From the NCBI GenBank assembly GCA_947503435.1, contig CANNDL010000005.1:1-64000 (forward strand): a DNA stretch of 64,000 nt. The letters run 5' to 3'. Source of the stretch: an uncultured Kangiella sp. Lineage in GTDB: Bacteria > Pseudomonadota > Gammaproteobacteria > Enterobacterales > Kangiellaceae. The position numbers were made by a program, and so were the translations under genes. The notes under the pieces are model-generated. The model saw only the letters and a program-made list of their open reading frames with translations, did not search any database and was not told the DNA's origin. Shown piece by piece: positions 1 to 10,424 of the stretch. Numbering within the stretch: position 1 is the stretch's first letter; each line of letters starts with the position of its first letter.

Positions 1-647
1 ACCGCCCCGTTGACCGTGCTCACCGTGCCGCCTTCGGCAACCGTGGCACTGTCGTCAACCGCCACCGGCGCATCGTTATTAACTACCAAAGTATCCGATG
101 CATCTGAAATAGATCCAGCTACATTGGCTAAACCAAAAGCAGCGTTAGTAGCTGAGATGGTATTTAAATGACTGCCAACGGTTGAGCTACTAACGTTAAT
201 AGTAATTGAGCAAGACCCGCTAGCAGGGATTACGGAGCCAGAATCAAAAGTAACGCTGCTAGCGTTTGAACTTGCTGTAGCAGTTGCACAAACCGAAATT
301 ACAGCGCCAGAAGTTGTGACGTTTGTCGGTAACGTATCAGTAATCGCACTTTGAAGTGTTAGCGGGAAAGCATTCGGGTTTGTAATGGTTAAAGTTAAAA
401 GTGATGTTTGGCCAGATAATATTGAAGAGGCGTTAAAAGATTTACCAAGCGTAGGTAAGCTTGCGCTCAGATTATTAGAATCCGTGGCACTGTTATTAGT
501 AAGATCGGAATCGGATACCCCAGCCGGCAAGGTGACTGTTGCAGTATTATCAACAGTAGCAGGATAATCATCCGCTAAAACAGAATGCGTAAATGCTGAT
601 GCTAAGATCAGCCCCCCCGAAATTATCAAGCGCTTGAATATATTCAT
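1..647 (-). CDS. Secreted repeat-domain surface protein, N-terminal part (runs off window)
   Basis: An open frame reads from an ATG at 647 to the left edge without a stop, about 215 codons. Residues 1-26 form a Sec signal peptide (basic start, hydrophobic core, VLA then DD). The mature part is Ser/Thr/Asn-rich with a DUF11/CARDB-like beta segment: regular T-N-P spacing, paired cysteines, and an ITIN strand near residue 150. It then enters a segment with NDAPVAVDDSATVAEGG, typical of cadherin-like or VCBS tandem repeats in giant adhesins. Codon use changes abruptly in the last ~75 nt, which are very GC-rich compared with the rest. I infer an exported, probably surface-exposed, repetitive protein; function and full length are unknown. 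Confidence 0.75.
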   Translation of the reverse strand, partial: MNIFKRLIISGGLILASAFTHSVLADDYPATVDNTATVTLPAGVSDSDLTNNSATDSNNLSASLPTLGKSFNASSILSGQTSLLTLTITNPNAFPLTLQSAITDTLPTNVTTSGAVISVCATATASSNASSVTFDSGSVIPASGSCSITINVSSSTVGSHLNTISATNAAFGLANVAGSISDASDTLVVNNDAPVAVDDSATVAEGGTVSTVNGA

Positions 648-1081
648 ATTTTTCTTTTTAGACCGCAGTCCCAAAACTCTCATCAAACTTGCCTAGTTGG
701 TAACTGCCTTGTATGTTTTAAACTAAACTTTCCCCACGCTTAGCATTATATTTCAAATTAACTTATTTGCTATATGTTATTGATAAACAATGAAAAATCT
801 TTAAATGTAAAATCCACAATACATGCAAAATATCTTTTATATCAATGACTTATAATGCATATTTGCATTGTAAGTGAGCGAAAATATTACATTTCCTAAA
901 AAAAGCACTAAGTTACATAAATGAAATTATTAACAAAATCAGTAAGTTAAACGACAATAGTTACAATTATTGTCACTTTACTATTTGCGGATAAATTGTA
1001 CTAGATTACATACTTTATGAGAACTAGATCACGATAAATTGCTACAAAACAACGACAAATGGTAGAGGCTATTCGTTAGAT
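648..1081. other. AT-rich intergenic region upstream of the repeat protein
   Basis: About 430 nt between the start of the 1-647 gene and the stop of the 1082-2314 gene, both on the minus strand. It is strongly AT-rich. I saw no convincing ORF, RNA gene or T-run terminator. It presumably holds the promoter of the repeat protein, but no site can be assigned. Confidence 0.4.
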
Positions 1082-2314
1082 TTAGTAACTCGAAGGGTTA
1101 TCAGAATAAGTTACTTGAACTGAAATAGTGACGATTTCCTGATTAGCAATATCCATAGTTACTGTGACGTCTTGTCCTACCTGATTAATGCTGCAGGAAG
1201 CGCCAATATTGCAGGACACGGAATCGATAGTTAAACCCGCAGGAATTGAATCCGTTACTTGCGCTCCTGAAAGACCAGCCGGACCTTTATTGGTTACGGT
1301 AATCAAATAGGTTGAAGTCTGTCCGGGAGTATAACTTACACTAGCATCCGATTTAGCAATTTCTAGATCCGCTTGCTGTCTATTAGTGAAAGTACAAGTG
1401 GTACGATCGGCCACTCCCATAGTAAGCCCAGTTACCGCCCCTGAAGTTAGATTGACTGTACCGATAGCGTTATTATCTCTATCGACACAACTGAGTGAAG
1501 TAAGTCCCCAGTTTGTTGGGACAGTCTCAGCAATTGAATACACTCCGGGTGTTACATCAATAATAGTTCCGCCATCACCCACAATGACATCATTCTGAGA
1601 AAAACCGCCTAAAGAAGTGGTATTAAATGCAAAATTTGTAGAATCATCTGGGCTGGCATCTTTTAACAAAAATATCTGTGCGCCACCAATTGATTGCACA
1701 CAGTCTTTTGGTGCTGAGGTAGGAGATGCCGAAGTATAAGAGCAGAAATTTATTTGTAAGCCGCCTGCCGGAATATCTGAGGTGCTAATGGTGCAAGTAA
1801 CTTTGCCGTCATTAGGATAAGAGCTTCCGCCTATAAATGGATCGTCACTTACAGGGGAAGTAACGCTACAAGTTGTACCAGCAGAAAGAGATAATAAAAC
1901 TTCGCCTCCGCATGCTACTTGAGAATTAGGTGTATTACACTGATATGCATAGGGAGAACCTAGTTCAAGCTCATAAGGATTATCCCCCAACTGAACACAT
2001 ATCGCATAATCGATTAAACCCAATGCATCACCATCAGTATCAAAAAGCGCACACCCGTCGGAAGTATTCTTACCGCTGATACCAGTTTCATCCCAATTTA
2101 AAGTAATGTCATAAGATGTGGGCAAATTAGAATTGTCATAGCAAATTTGAGTTACATCTGCTTGAGAACTGCCTGCAGTATCATTAACCCCACCCACATC
2201 GTTAGCACAAATGAATTCTGCATTTGCATTTGGCGCAAACAGTAACGACGAAAATAAGATGAAAAAGACAATTGATAAATACTTCAAAACAACCCCAATA
2301 GTGATCCACGTCAC
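1082..2314 (-). CDS. Secreted DUF11-domain protein
   Basis: 410 aa. Residues 1-32 are a signal peptide ending in ANA. The mature chain has many paired cysteines and a SpaA/prealbumin-like segment around residues 210-310 (VDVTPGVYSIAETVP, then CTFTN). The C-terminal ~95 residues form one DUF11 domain (IAKSDASVSYTPGQ, then TVTNKGPAGLSG, then DSIPAGL). Such domains occur in secreted or cell-surface proteins of unknown role. The protein ends directly after the DUF11 beta strand at DNPSSY, with no sorting tail or membrane anchor visible. Another DUF11 protein in this window (17743-18681) ends the same way. No neighbour suggests a substrate. Confidence 0.8.
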   Translation of the reverse strand: MTWITIGVVLKYLSIVFFILFSSLLFAPNANAEFICANDVGGVNDTAGSSQADVTQICYDNSNLPTSYDITLNWDETGISGKNTSDGCALFDTDGDALGLIDYAICVQLGDNPYELELGSPYAYQCNTPNSQVACGGEVLLSLSAGTTCSVTSPVSDDPFIGGSSYPNDGKVTCTISTSDIPAGGLQINFCSYTSASPTSAPKDCVQSIGGAQIFLLKDASPDDSTNFAFNTTSLGGFSQNDVIVGDGGTIIDVTPGVYSIAETVPTNWGLTSLSCVDRDNNAIGTVNLTSGAVTGLTMGVADRTTCTFTNRQQADLEIAKSDASVSYTPGQTSTYLITVTNKGPAGLSGAQVTDSIPAGLTIDSVSCNIGASCSINQVGQDVTVTMDIANQEIVTISVQVTYSDNPSSY

Positions 2315-2387
2315 AATACTACTATAAAAAACTATAGTGATACTACCGTTAGTTCAGTGGAATTGGAAACTTTTGTAAAAGAAAAAT

Positions 2388-2464
2388 TGGTCGGAATGAG
2401 AGGATTTGAACCTCCGACCCCTTGCACCCCATGCAAGTGCGCTACCAAGCTGCGCTACATTCCG
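2388..2464 (-). tRNA. tRNA-Pro (anticodon GGG)
   Basis: A 77-nt cloverleaf can be read on the minus strand. The acceptor stem is CGGAATG/CATTCCG. The D-arm is GCGC..GCGC, and the anticodon stem CTTGC/GCAAG encloses loop ATGGGGT, giving anticodon GGG. The T-arm contains GGTTCAAATCC, and the CCA end is encoded. It closely resembles the E. coli proL tRNA. The gene sits downstream of merR, a usual place for tRNA-Pro next to the ihfA cluster in gammaproteobacteria. Confidence 0.95.
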
Positions 2465-2515
2465 ATTTTGAAGTGAGTGTTATGACTTATGGAGTCTATA
2501 CTCTTTTGATAAGGC

Positions 2516-2546
2516 ATTAAAAATGCGGTGCCAATGGTACCGCATC
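2516..2546 (-). terminator. Rho-independent terminator of the pheST-ihfA-merR operon
   Basis: Minus-strand hairpin ATGCGGTACC/GGCACCGCAT (one mismatch, 3-nt loop) followed by TTTTTAATG. It lies 36 nt after the merR stop and before the tRNA-Pro gene, so it separates the protein operon from the tRNA unit. Confidence 0.7.
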
Positions 2547-2581
2547 TTAATGGATTTGCAACCGCTTAATTAAGAATAAAT

Positions 2582-2938
2582 TTAGGCGACTAACAACTCT
2601 TTAATTTTTTCTAACTCTTCAATCAACTCATCAATTTGAGCCTTTGAAGGTCCGCCTGTATCAGCTTCAGCATCACCATCAATTAAACACTGTCGAGCAC
2701 CGCCAATGGTATAGCCATGTTCATATAATAATGAACGAATTTGACGAACTACTAAAACATCATCCCGTTGATAATAACGACGATTCCCACGCCTTACGGG
2801 ATTTAGTTGTTCAAACTCTTGCTCCCAATAGCGTAATACGTGCGGTTTTACTGCGCAAAGCTCGCTAACTTCACCAATGGTGAAATAACGCTTCGCCGGA
2901 ATCGGCGGTAATTCATTATTATTGGTCGGTTCCAACAT
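2582..2938 (-). CDS. MerR-family regulator next to ihfA
   Basis: 118 aa. A winged helix-turn-helix spans about residues 18-75, with the MerR signatures [17 protein letters not shown] and RRGNRRYY. A short acidic coiled coil follows (residues ~98-118). There is no effector-binding domain or metal-binding Cys pair, so it belongs to the short MerR-like group found beside ihfA in many gammaproteobacteria; its target is not established. Its ATG lies inside the ihfA 3' end (20-nt overlap), so it is likely translationally coupled to ihfA. A terminator follows the stop. Confidence 0.9.
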   Translation of the reverse strand: MLEPTNNNELPPIPAKRYFTIGEVSELCAVKPHVLRYWEQEFEQLNPVRRGNRRYYQRDDVLVVRQIRSLLYEHGYTIGGARQCLIDGDAEADTGGPSKAQIDELIEELEKIKELLVA

Positions 2939-3218
2939 AGTCCGTTACTTTCCCTCTTAACTTTTGACCTGGCTTGAAAGTCACTACGCGACGAGCACTA
3001 ATAGCAACTTCTTCACCTGTTTTCGGATTACGCCCTGGACGCGATGCTTTATCGCGCAACTCAAAGTTTCCGAACCCTGATAATTTCACATTATAACCAT
3101 CTTCTAAAGCATCCCGAATTTCTTCGAAAAATGCCTCTACAATTTCCTTTGACTCTCGTTTATTCAAGCCTAGCTCTTCATATAAACGCTCAGCCATATC
3201 GGCTTTGGTCAACGCCAT
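2919..3218 (-). CDS. ihfA: Integration host factor subunit alpha
   Basis: 99 aa, the usual IHF-alpha length. The HU/IHF fold is complete: the N-terminal helices ([17 protein letters not shown]), a [11 protein letters not shown] strand, and the DNA-intercalating arm [12 protein letters not shown] with its Pro, followed by [16 protein letters not shown]-alpha pairs with IHF-beta (not in the window) to bend DNA by about 160 degrees. The gene follows pheT by 53 nt, the standard gammaproteobacterial order, and overlaps merR downstream. Confidence 0.97.
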   Translation of the reverse strand: MALTKADMAERLYEELGLNKRESKEIVEAFFEEIRDALEDGYNVKLSGFGNFELRDKASRPGRNPKTGEEVAISARRVVTFKPGQKLRGKVTDYVGTDQ

Positions 3219-3270
3219 AATTTATTCCTCAATTCAATCAATCAAAGCGCGCTTTGTTGTTTATCGCAAC

Positions 3271-5649
3271 CTAAGCACGCAATGTTGCTGAGAAGCTCTG
3301 CTCCAATCCGTTGATAATTTTATCCATAACCTTATTGATTTCTGCTTCTTCCAAAGTTTTCTCTGGATGCTGCAAAGTCATGGCTAAAGCAACGCTTTTC
3401 TTGCCAGCTTCAAGATGCTCACCTTTGTATATATCAAAAATACGCACATCTGTCATCAGACCATCGCCATTTTTTACAATAAAATCAATCAATTCCGCAC
3501 CTTTCACCTGATCTTCGACTACTAAAGCTAAATCTCGACGAATTGATGGGAATTTCGATAAGCTCTTGAATTTTGGTAATTGACGCTCAGAAATAGCTTC
3601 TAAGTCCAGTTGGAACACAAACGTTTCTAAATCTAAATCCAATTCTTGCTGTAAAGCTGGGTGGATTTTGCCAATGTAGCCAATTTCAGTGCCTTTCAAC
3701 CTAATAGCTGCTGATTGACCAGGATGCAAGATAGCTTTTTCAGTGGCTTCAAAATTATAAGAAAGGTTAGTTAGGTCCAATAATGATTCTAAATCGCCTT
3801 TGATATCATAGAAATCAACTTTCTCTCCTTCTTCGTTCCACTGCTCTGGTAAACGCGAACCGCAAATTAATCCGGCAATAGTTGGAATTTGTTTCAATTC
3901 ATCGCCAGAATTATCAAAACGCAAACCTAATTCAAAGAAGCGAACACGCGATTGCTGACGATTCACATTGAACTTGGCGGCTTGAACTAAACCAGCAAGT
4001 AAATTAGTACGCATTACCCCTAACTCACTCGAAATCGGATTCATTAGTGGCAAAGGCTCTTCACCTGGCTGTAATTTCTTTTGCAGCTCTGGCTCAACGA
4101 ATGAATAAGTAATCGCTTCTTGGTAACCACGGTCAACCAATACTTCGCGCATTTGATTTTTCCAAACGCGGTCTTCTGGCTGACGGTACATAGTCATTTC
4201 GGCTACCGGCTTTCGCATTGGTAAGTTGTTATAACCATACACACGAACTAACTCTTCGATGAGCGACTCTTCATTATCAATATCGAAACGGAAAGAAGGA
4301 ACTAAAACATCCCAGCCTTCGTTGTTAGTTGAAAGTTCTAAGCCTAAGCGCGTTAAAATGTCTTCAACTTGAGCATCTTCAAATGCAAAGCCGACTAAAC
4401 GCTCAATACGTGTACGACGTAAAACTAAATTGCGTTGTTTAGGTAAATGGTCAGTATTGACTGCTTCAATAATTTCGCCCGCTTCACCACCAACGATTTC
4501 TAATAATAATTCAGTGGCGCGTTCCATAGCAGTGCGTTGCAATTCAAAATCAACGCCGCGTTCATAACGGTGCGAAGCATCGGTATGTAAACCGTATTGT
4601 CTTGCACGGCCAGCAATCGCCACTTGATCAAAGTAAGCAGACTCTAAAAATACATCTTTGGTTTCAGTGTTTATACCTGAGAACTCGCCGCCCATCACGC
4701 CAGCAATGGCTAATGGCTTTTTGTGATCAGCGATCATTAAAGTGTTATCAGAAAGTTCAACTTCTTGGCCATCCAATAAAGTTAATTTTTCACCTTGCTT
4801 TGCCATACGCACATCAATTCCGCCATCGATATTATTCAAATCGAAAGCGTGCATAGGATGACCAAGCTCTAATAAAACAAAATTAGTAATATCAACTACA
4901 GGATCAATTGAACGAACACCAGAACGTTCAATTTTTCTCACCATCCAATCAGGAGTTTTTACTGATGGATTAATGCCTTTAATGACTCGACCCAAATAAC
5001 GTGGGCAAGCTTGTGGTGCAGAAAGCTCGATCGGTAAAACATCTGATATACTAGGCTCAATCGCTTTCACTGCCACTTCATTAACTTCAGATTGAGTTAA
5101 TACACCAACTTCTCGTGCGACACCACGAATGCCTAAACAATCACCACGATTGGGAGTTAAGTCCACATCAATTTGCGTGTCATTTAATTGCATATAATCC
5201 ACGAAGTCTTGTCCTAATGGAGCATCAGAAGCCAACTCCATAATACCGTCGTGATCTTCGCCTAAATTAAGTTCTTTGGTAGAACATAACATACCAAACG
5301 AAGCAACGCCGCGAAGCTTTGCTTTCTTAATTTTAAAGTCACCAGGAAGTACGGCACCAATCATAGCAACGGCAACTTTGATGCCTTTACGTGCATTTGG
5401 AGCACCGCAAATGATCTGTAAATTTTCTTCAGACTTATCGCCAACGTTAATAGTACAAACTCGTAACTTATCAGCATCAGGATGTTGCCCAGCTTCTAAA
5501 ACTTCACCGACAACAATGCCAGAAAAGTTATCACCTAAGAAATCAAACGCATCAACTTCTAATCCAGCCATTGTTAATTTTTCTACTAACTCTTCCGTAG
5601 AAATATTCGGATTAACCCACTCTCTTAACCAATTTTCACTAAATTTCAT
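3271..5649 (-). CDS. pheT: Phenylalanine-tRNA ligase beta subunit
   Basis: 792 aa against 795 in E. coli. In order: a tRNA-binding OB domain (about 40-150, with HPDADKLRVC), the B3/B4 editing region (about 210-390, with HPMHAFDL), the B5 domain (about 400-475), the catalytic-like core (YSFVEPELQ, then NPISSELGVMR) and a C-terminal anticodon-binding FDX-ACB domain (about 700-792, starting SKFPSIRRDLAL). The subunit forms the alpha2-beta2 enzyme with PheS and edits mischarged Tyr-tRNA-Phe. The start lies 12 nt after the pheS stop, so the two are one transcriptional unit. Confidence 0.98.
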   Translation of the reverse strand: MKFSENWLREWVNPNISTEELVEKLTMAGLEVDAFDFLGDNFSGIVVGEVLEAGQHPDADKLRVCTINVGDKSEENLQIICGAPNARKGIKVAVAMIGAVLPGDFKIKKAKLRGVASFGMLCSTKELNLGEDHDGIMELASDAPLGQDFVDYMQLNDTQIDVDLTPNRGDCLGIRGVAREVGVLTQSEVNEVAVKAIEPSISDVLPIELSAPQACPRYLGRVIKGINPSVKTPDWMVRKIERSGVRSIDPVVDITNFVLLELGHPMHAFDLNNIDGGIDVRMAKQGEKLTLLDGQEVELSDNTLMIADHKKPLAIAGVMGGEFSGINTETKDVFLESAYFDQVAIAGRARQYGLHTDASHRYERGVDFELQRTAMERATELLLEIVGGEAGEIIEAVNTDHLPKQRNLVLRRTRIERLVGFAFEDAQVEDILTRLGLELSTNNEGWDVLVPSFRFDIDNEESLIEELVRVYGYNNLPMRKPVAEMTMYRQPEDRVWKNQMREVLVDRGYQEAITYSFVEPELQKKLQPGEEPLPLMNPISSELGVMRTNLLAGLVQAAKFNVNRQQSRVRFFELGLRFDNSGDELKQIPTIAGLICGSRLPEQWNEEGEKVDFYDIKGDLESLLDLTNLSYNFEATEKAILHPGQSAAIRLKGTEIGYIGKIHPALQQELDLDLETFVFQLDLEAISERQLPKFKSLSKFPSIRRDLALVVEDQVKGAELIDFIVKNGDGLMTDVRIFDIYKGEHLEAGKKSVALAMTLQHPEKTLEEAEINKVMDKIINGLEQSFSATLRA

Positions 5650-5661
5650 CTTGGCAAATCC

Positions 5662-6714
<1,053 letters not shown>

Positions 6715-6736
6715 TTAAATAAATAATTATTACAAA

Positions 6737-6770
6737 TAAAAAAGGAAGGACATCGCTGCCCTTCCTTTTT
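6737..6770 (-). terminator. Terminator/attenuator-like hairpin in the rplT-pheS gap
   Basis: Minus-strand hairpin AAAAAGGAAGG/CCTTCCTTTTT followed by TTTTTTATTTG, placed 46 nt after the rplT stop and 47 nt before pheS. It can terminate the infC-rpmI-rplT transcript. In E. coli the same gap carries the pheM leader and attenuator of pheST. Here an 8-codon frame with its own AGGAAGG Shine-Dalgarno overlaps the hairpin itself (6730-6753), so translation could disrupt termination. That regulatory reading is inference. Confidence 0.75.
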
Positions 6771-6815
6771 AAAGAAGCTACTTTCTAACTGTTACAGTTT
6801 AAAAAATAGTGTTGC

Positions 6816-7175
6816 TTATGCTTCTAGGGCAGTTTTTGCTTGTTCTGCAAAAGCAGCAAAAGCCACTTTATCAAACACTGCCAATTCAGCTAGCATCTTA
6901 CGGTCAATTTCAATATTTGATTTTTTCAAACCATTAATGAATTTGCTGTAAGACAAACCGTTTACACGAGATTCAGCGTTAATACGAGCAATCCATAAAG
7001 CACGGAATTGACGTTTACGTTGACGACGGTCACGGTATGCATATTGACCAGCTTTAATTACAGCTTGCTTTGCTACACGATATACACGTGAACGTGCACC
7101 GTAATAACCTTTAGCTTGCTTTAATACTTTTTTGTGACGAGCGTGTGCTGTCACACCACGTTTTACTCTAGGCAT
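6816..7175 (-). CDS. rplT: 50S ribosomal protein L20
   Basis: 119 aa, typical L20 length. It starts [20 protein letters not shown] and contains the conserved [16 protein letters not shown] segment and a C-terminal globular domain with [12 protein letters not shown]20 binds 23S rRNA early in 50S assembly and in E. coli represses translation of rpmI-rplT. It lies 15 nt after rpmI in the same operon and is followed by a terminator-like hairpin. Confidence 0.98.
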   Translation of the reverse strand: MPRVKRGVTAHARHKKVLKQAKGYYGARSRVYRVAKQAVIKAGQYAYRDRRQRKRQFRALWIARINAESRVNGLSYSKFINGLKKSNIEIDRKMLAELAVFDKVAFAAFAEQAKTALEA

Positions 7176-7190
7176 CTTTTAAATCCTCTA

Positions 7191-7388
7191 TTAACCGTTA
7201 GGAAGCATACGATCGATTTGCTTGGTATCGGCAGCATCTACCAATTTACCATGACGCAAATGACGCTTACGCTTAGTGGATTTCTTGGTCAAAATATGAC
7301 GCAAGTGTGCTTGTTTGTGCTTGTAACGGCCTGAAGCTGTTTTCTTAAAACGCTTCGCTGCACCGCTATCAGTTTTCATTTTTGGCAT
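7191..7388 (-). CDS. rpmI: 50S ribosomal protein L35
   Basis: 65 aa, very basic, beginning [20 protein letters not shown], the L35 signature, with the conserved [16 protein letters not shown] tail region. It is part of the large ribosomal subunit. It lies between infC (157 nt upstream) and rplT. In E. coli the infC-rpmI region carries the L20-responsive leader; I could not identify the pseudoknot here by eye. Confidence 0.98.
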   Translation of the reverse strand: MPKMKTDSGAAKRFKKTASGRYKHKQAHLRHILTKKSTKRKRHLRHGKLVDAADTKQIDRMLPNG

Positions 7389-7545
7389 AGTTAAATACTC
7401 GCATTAGTTACCCGTTAAGGCCATTGTTCAACAGTTCTAAATAAGAACTTTCGTCAATCGTTAAAAGCCATAACTAGTTACAAAAACGGATGTTCGGGTT
7501 ACAAAACCTTCTCATCCAACCTATATCAAGAGAAATTAAGCGAAC

Positions 7546-8088
7546 TTACTTTCTCTTCTTGGGACCTATCATCATCGTCATTTGACGACCTTCCATAGAC
7601 GGACGACTCTCAACATTGCCGTATTCTTCCAGGTCTTTTTCGACACGCTTCAATAACTCCATTCCGAGTTCTTGGTGCGCCATCTCACGACCACGGAAGC
7701 GAACTGTGATTTTCGCCTTGTCCCCGTCTTCTAGGAAACGTATCAGGTTGCGTAGTTTTACCTGATAATCCCCTATATCAGTTCCTGGTCGGAACTTGAT
7801 TTCTTTTACTTGGGTCACTTTTTGCTTCTTCTTAGCAGCTGCTTTCGCTTTTTTCTGCTCAAAAAGATGCTTACCATAATCCATAACTTTGCAAACTGGC
7901 GGTTCAGCTTCTGGTGATATTTCAACCAAGTCTAACTTTGAACCCTGTGCAGATTTCATTGCTTCATCTAGTGAAACCACACCGACATTGTCGCCTTCGG
8001 CATTAATCAATCGCACTTCGCGTGCAGTAATTGCATCATTTATACGCTGCCTGTTCTTAAAACCGCCGCGCTTATCGTTATTTCTAAT
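7546..8088 (-). CDS. infC: Translation initiation factor IF-3 (AUU start)
   Basis: 180 aa when started at the ATT codon at 8088, exactly the length of E. coli IF-3. The frame stays open upstream into thrS, but that extension has no IF-3 similarity. The ATT is preceded by AGAGGG with 8-nt spacing, right after the thrS stop. The N-domain ([14 protein letters not shown]), lysine-rich linker ([12 protein letters not shown]) and C-domain ([29 protein letters not shown]) are all present. E. coli infC also uses AUU, which lets IF-3 repress its own translation by rejecting non-canonical starts; the same control is inferred here. Confidence 0.95.
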   Translation of the reverse strand: MRNNDKRGGFKNRQRINDAITAREVRLINAEGDNVGVVSLDEAMKSAQGSKLDLVEISPEAEPPVCKVMDYGKHLFEQKKAKAAAKKKQKVTQVKEIKFRPGTDIGDYQVKLRNLIRFLEDGDKAKITVRFRGREMAHQELGMELLKRVEKDLEEYGNVESRPSMEGRQMTMMIGPKKRK

Positions 8089-8113
8089 GGTATTAACCCT
8101 CTGTATGTAATTA

Positions 8114-10033
8114 TTAGCTTTGCTTACGACCCTTTTGGGCAACTGCCTTCTCAAGCAGTTCAGCAAAGGCATCAATGCTCATGTTTCCTAAGTCTTCACC
8201 CTCTCGAGTTCTAACCGCAACATGACCATTTTCGACTTCTCGATCACCAACGACCAAGAGGTATGGCACACGTGCCAAAGTCTGACCGCGAATTTTAAAG
8301 CCGATCTTCTCATTTCTCAAGTCTAAATTGACTCTAAACCCTTTATTTTTCAAAGTTTCTGCTGTTTTTTCGCAAAATTCGGCCTGTTTGTCCGTAATGT
8401 TCATAATTACGGCCTGAGTTGGTGCCAACCAAGCTGGAAATTTGCCCGCATATTCTTCAATCAAAATACCAATAAATCGCTCTAAAGATCCCAAAATGGC
8501 ACGGTGCAACATCACTGGAACCGCTTTATCACCATTTTCGTCAATATACTCTGCGCCTAATCGGTCAGGCATTGAGAAATCCACCTGCATAGTCCCGCAC
8601 TGCCAATGACGCCCCAAGCAATCTTTTAGAGTAAACTCGATTTTTGGACCATAGAAAGCACCCTCACCTGGTAAATATTCAAATTCAATATTACTGGCTT
8701 TTAAGGATTCCGCTAATGCACTTTCCGCTTTGTCCCAAACTTCATCAGAACCTACACGCTTTTCTGGGCGAGTAGATAACTTCACAATAACGTCAGTAAA
8801 GCCAAAATCGGCATAAACGTCATATAACATTTCGATGAACTTGGATACTTCATCCTGCAACTGCACTTCAGTACAGAAGATGTGAGCATCATCTTGTACA
8901 AAATTCCGCAAACGCATAATTCCATGCAATGCGCCTGATGGCTCATTACGGTGACAAGAACCAAACTCAGCCATGCGTAATGGTAAATCACGATAAGACT
9001 TTAAACCCACATTAAAAATCTGAACATGGCATGGGCAGTTCATCGGTTTAATGGCGTAGTCACGCTGATCCGACTCTAAAGTAAACATACCATCAGAGAA
9101 TTTATCCCAATGACCAGACTTTTCCCAAAGAGTACGATCGACTATCTGCGGCGTCTTTACTTCTTGATAGTCATGAGCTTTTAAGCGATCGCGAATATAT
9201 TGTTCTAAAGTACGATATATTGTCCACCCATTATCATGCCAAAACACCATTCCTGGCGCTTCTTCTTGCAAGTGAAATAAATCTTGTGCTTTACCAATCT
9301 TACGGTGATCACGTTTTTCGGCTTCTTCTAAACGATGAAGATAAGCTTTTAAATCGTCTTTTTTCGGCCAAGCTGTTCCGTAAACCCTTTGTAACATAGG
9401 TTTCGTTGGATCGCCACGCCAGTAAGCACCTGCTACTTTCATGAGTTTAAATGCTTTTAATTTAGCCGTTGAAGGAACGTGTGGACCACGGCATAAATCA
9501 ATAAAGTCACCTTGCTTGTATAAAGACAATTCTTCGCCAGCAGGAATTTCTTCAATGATTTCCGCTTTATACTCTTCGCCCATATCACGGAAGAAACTAA
9601 TTGCTTCATCGCGTCCCATAGTCGAGCGCTCCACTTTTAAGTTTTGCTTAACGATACGATTCATCTCTTTTTCAATGGCTTTTAAATCTTCATCGGTAAA
9701 AGGACGCTCGGTAGCAAAATCGTAGAAAAAACCATCTTCAACCACAGGACCGACAGTAACTTGAACATTATCAAATAAACGCTGAGTGGCTTGTGCCAAT
9801 AAATGCGCAGTTGAGTGGCGAATCACTTCTAAACCATCTTCATCGCGATCCGTAATAATGGCTAGCTGCGAATCTTTATCCATCACGAAACTGGTATCCA
9901 CCATTTCGCCATCGACTTTTCCGGCTAAAGCCGCTTTGGCTAAACCTGGACTAATATTATGGGCAACGTCGTAAACCGACACCGATTCATCAAACTCGCG
10001 TTTGCTACCATCAGGCAATGTAATAACTGGCAT
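8114..10033 (-). CDS. thrS: Threonine-tRNA ligase
   Basis: 639 aa (E. coli 642). Domains in order: N-terminal TGS (1-60), the editing domain with [10 protein letters not shown] (His pair near residues 73 and 77), a class II core with the Zn-binding MNCPCH cysteine and motif 2 region [15 protein letters not shown], motif 3 [13 protein letters not shown], and a C-terminal anticodon-binding domain (about 535-639). It charges tRNA-Thr and hydrolyses Ser-tRNA-Thr. It is the first gene of the cluster; its stop lies 25 nt before the infC AUU codon, so the two are probably co-transcribed. Confidence 0.98.
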   Translation of the reverse strand: MPVITLPDGSKREFDESVSVYDVAHNISPGLAKAALAGKVDGEMVDTSFVMDKDSQLAIITDRDEDGLEVIRHSTAHLLAQATQRLFDNVQVTVGPVVEDGFFYDFATERPFTDEDLKAIEKEMNRIVKQNLKVERSTMGRDEAISFFRDMGEEYKAEIIEEIPAGEELSLYKQGDFIDLCRGPHVPSTAKLKAFKLMKVAGAYWRGDPTKPMLQRVYGTAWPKKDDLKAYLHRLEEAEKRDHRKIGKAQDLFHLQEEAPGMVFWHDNGWTIYRTLEQYIRDRLKAHDYQEVKTPQIVDRTLWEKSGHWDKFSDGMFTLESDQRDYAIKPMNCPCHVQIFNVGLKSYRDLPLRMAEFGSCHRNEPSGALHGIMRLRNFVQDDAHIFCTEVQLQDEVSKFIEMLYDVYADFGFTDVIVKLSTRPEKRVGSDEVWDKAESALAESLKASNIEFEYLPGEGAFYGPKIEFTLKDCLGRHWQCGTMQVDFSMPDRLGAEYIDENGDKAVPVMLHRAILGSLERFIGILIEEYAGKFPAWLAPTQAVIMNITDKQAEFCEKTAETLKNKGFRVNLDLRNEKIGFKIRGQTLARVPYLLVVGDREVENGHVAVRTREGEDLGNMSIDAFAELLEKAVAQKGRKQS

Positions 10034-10424
10034 TTTCTTCTCTCTTTGTTTTCAATAAGCCCTACCAATGGCCTATATAAAGTCATGATTTGTACTTGCT
10101 CATTGGCTCGTTTGACTAACATAACCAAATTTTGCAACTAGAAACTGCAATGTTAGTGGATTTGAAGGGATTTGCAACAGATTTAATGACTGCGTTAACG
10201 CAATTCCCATCAGGTTAAATACTAGCTCGCTTTGCTTTTATTAAGTGATTGATTTTGTTATGGTTTGAAAAGTGTTACGGGAACGACTTTAGGAGTACCT
10301 TTAGGTACCAAATTGTCCGCTTTACAGGGGTAATTAAGAGCAAAAGGGATCTAAAAAATAAATGTCTTATAAATCAATCAATTATGTGCGATGCCGCATA
10401 GTCAGCTGTTATAAATACTAATTC
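10034..10424. other. thrS leader and spacer to the attC-flanked ORFs
   Basis: About 390 nt. The part next to thrS is its 5' leader on the minus strand, ending in a purine-rich Shine-Dalgarno just before the ATG. E. coli thrS is autoregulated by tRNA-like hairpins in its leader, but I could not draw a convincing match here. Further right, a small palindrome GTACCT-TT-AGGTAC lies near 10295-10310. No longer ORF and no second attC-like element is visible before the ORF at 10425. Confidence 0.4.

Noticed and set aside
1386-1598. Plus-strand open frame inside the DUF11 gene
   Set aside because: Shadow of the minus-strand gene; no Shine-Dalgarno, domain or codon pattern of its own.
7889-8110. 73-aa plus-strand frame over infC
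   Set aside because: Antisense to conserved infC coding sequence, no supporting signal.
10034-10200. tRNA-Thr-like operator hairpins in the thrS leader
   Set aside because: Expected from E. coli, but I could not draw anticodon-like loops with confidence.
10390-10410. GATGCCGCATAG resembling a common cloning-vector stretch
   Set aside because: Only 12-13 nt match and the flanks diverge; no vector contamination is supported.
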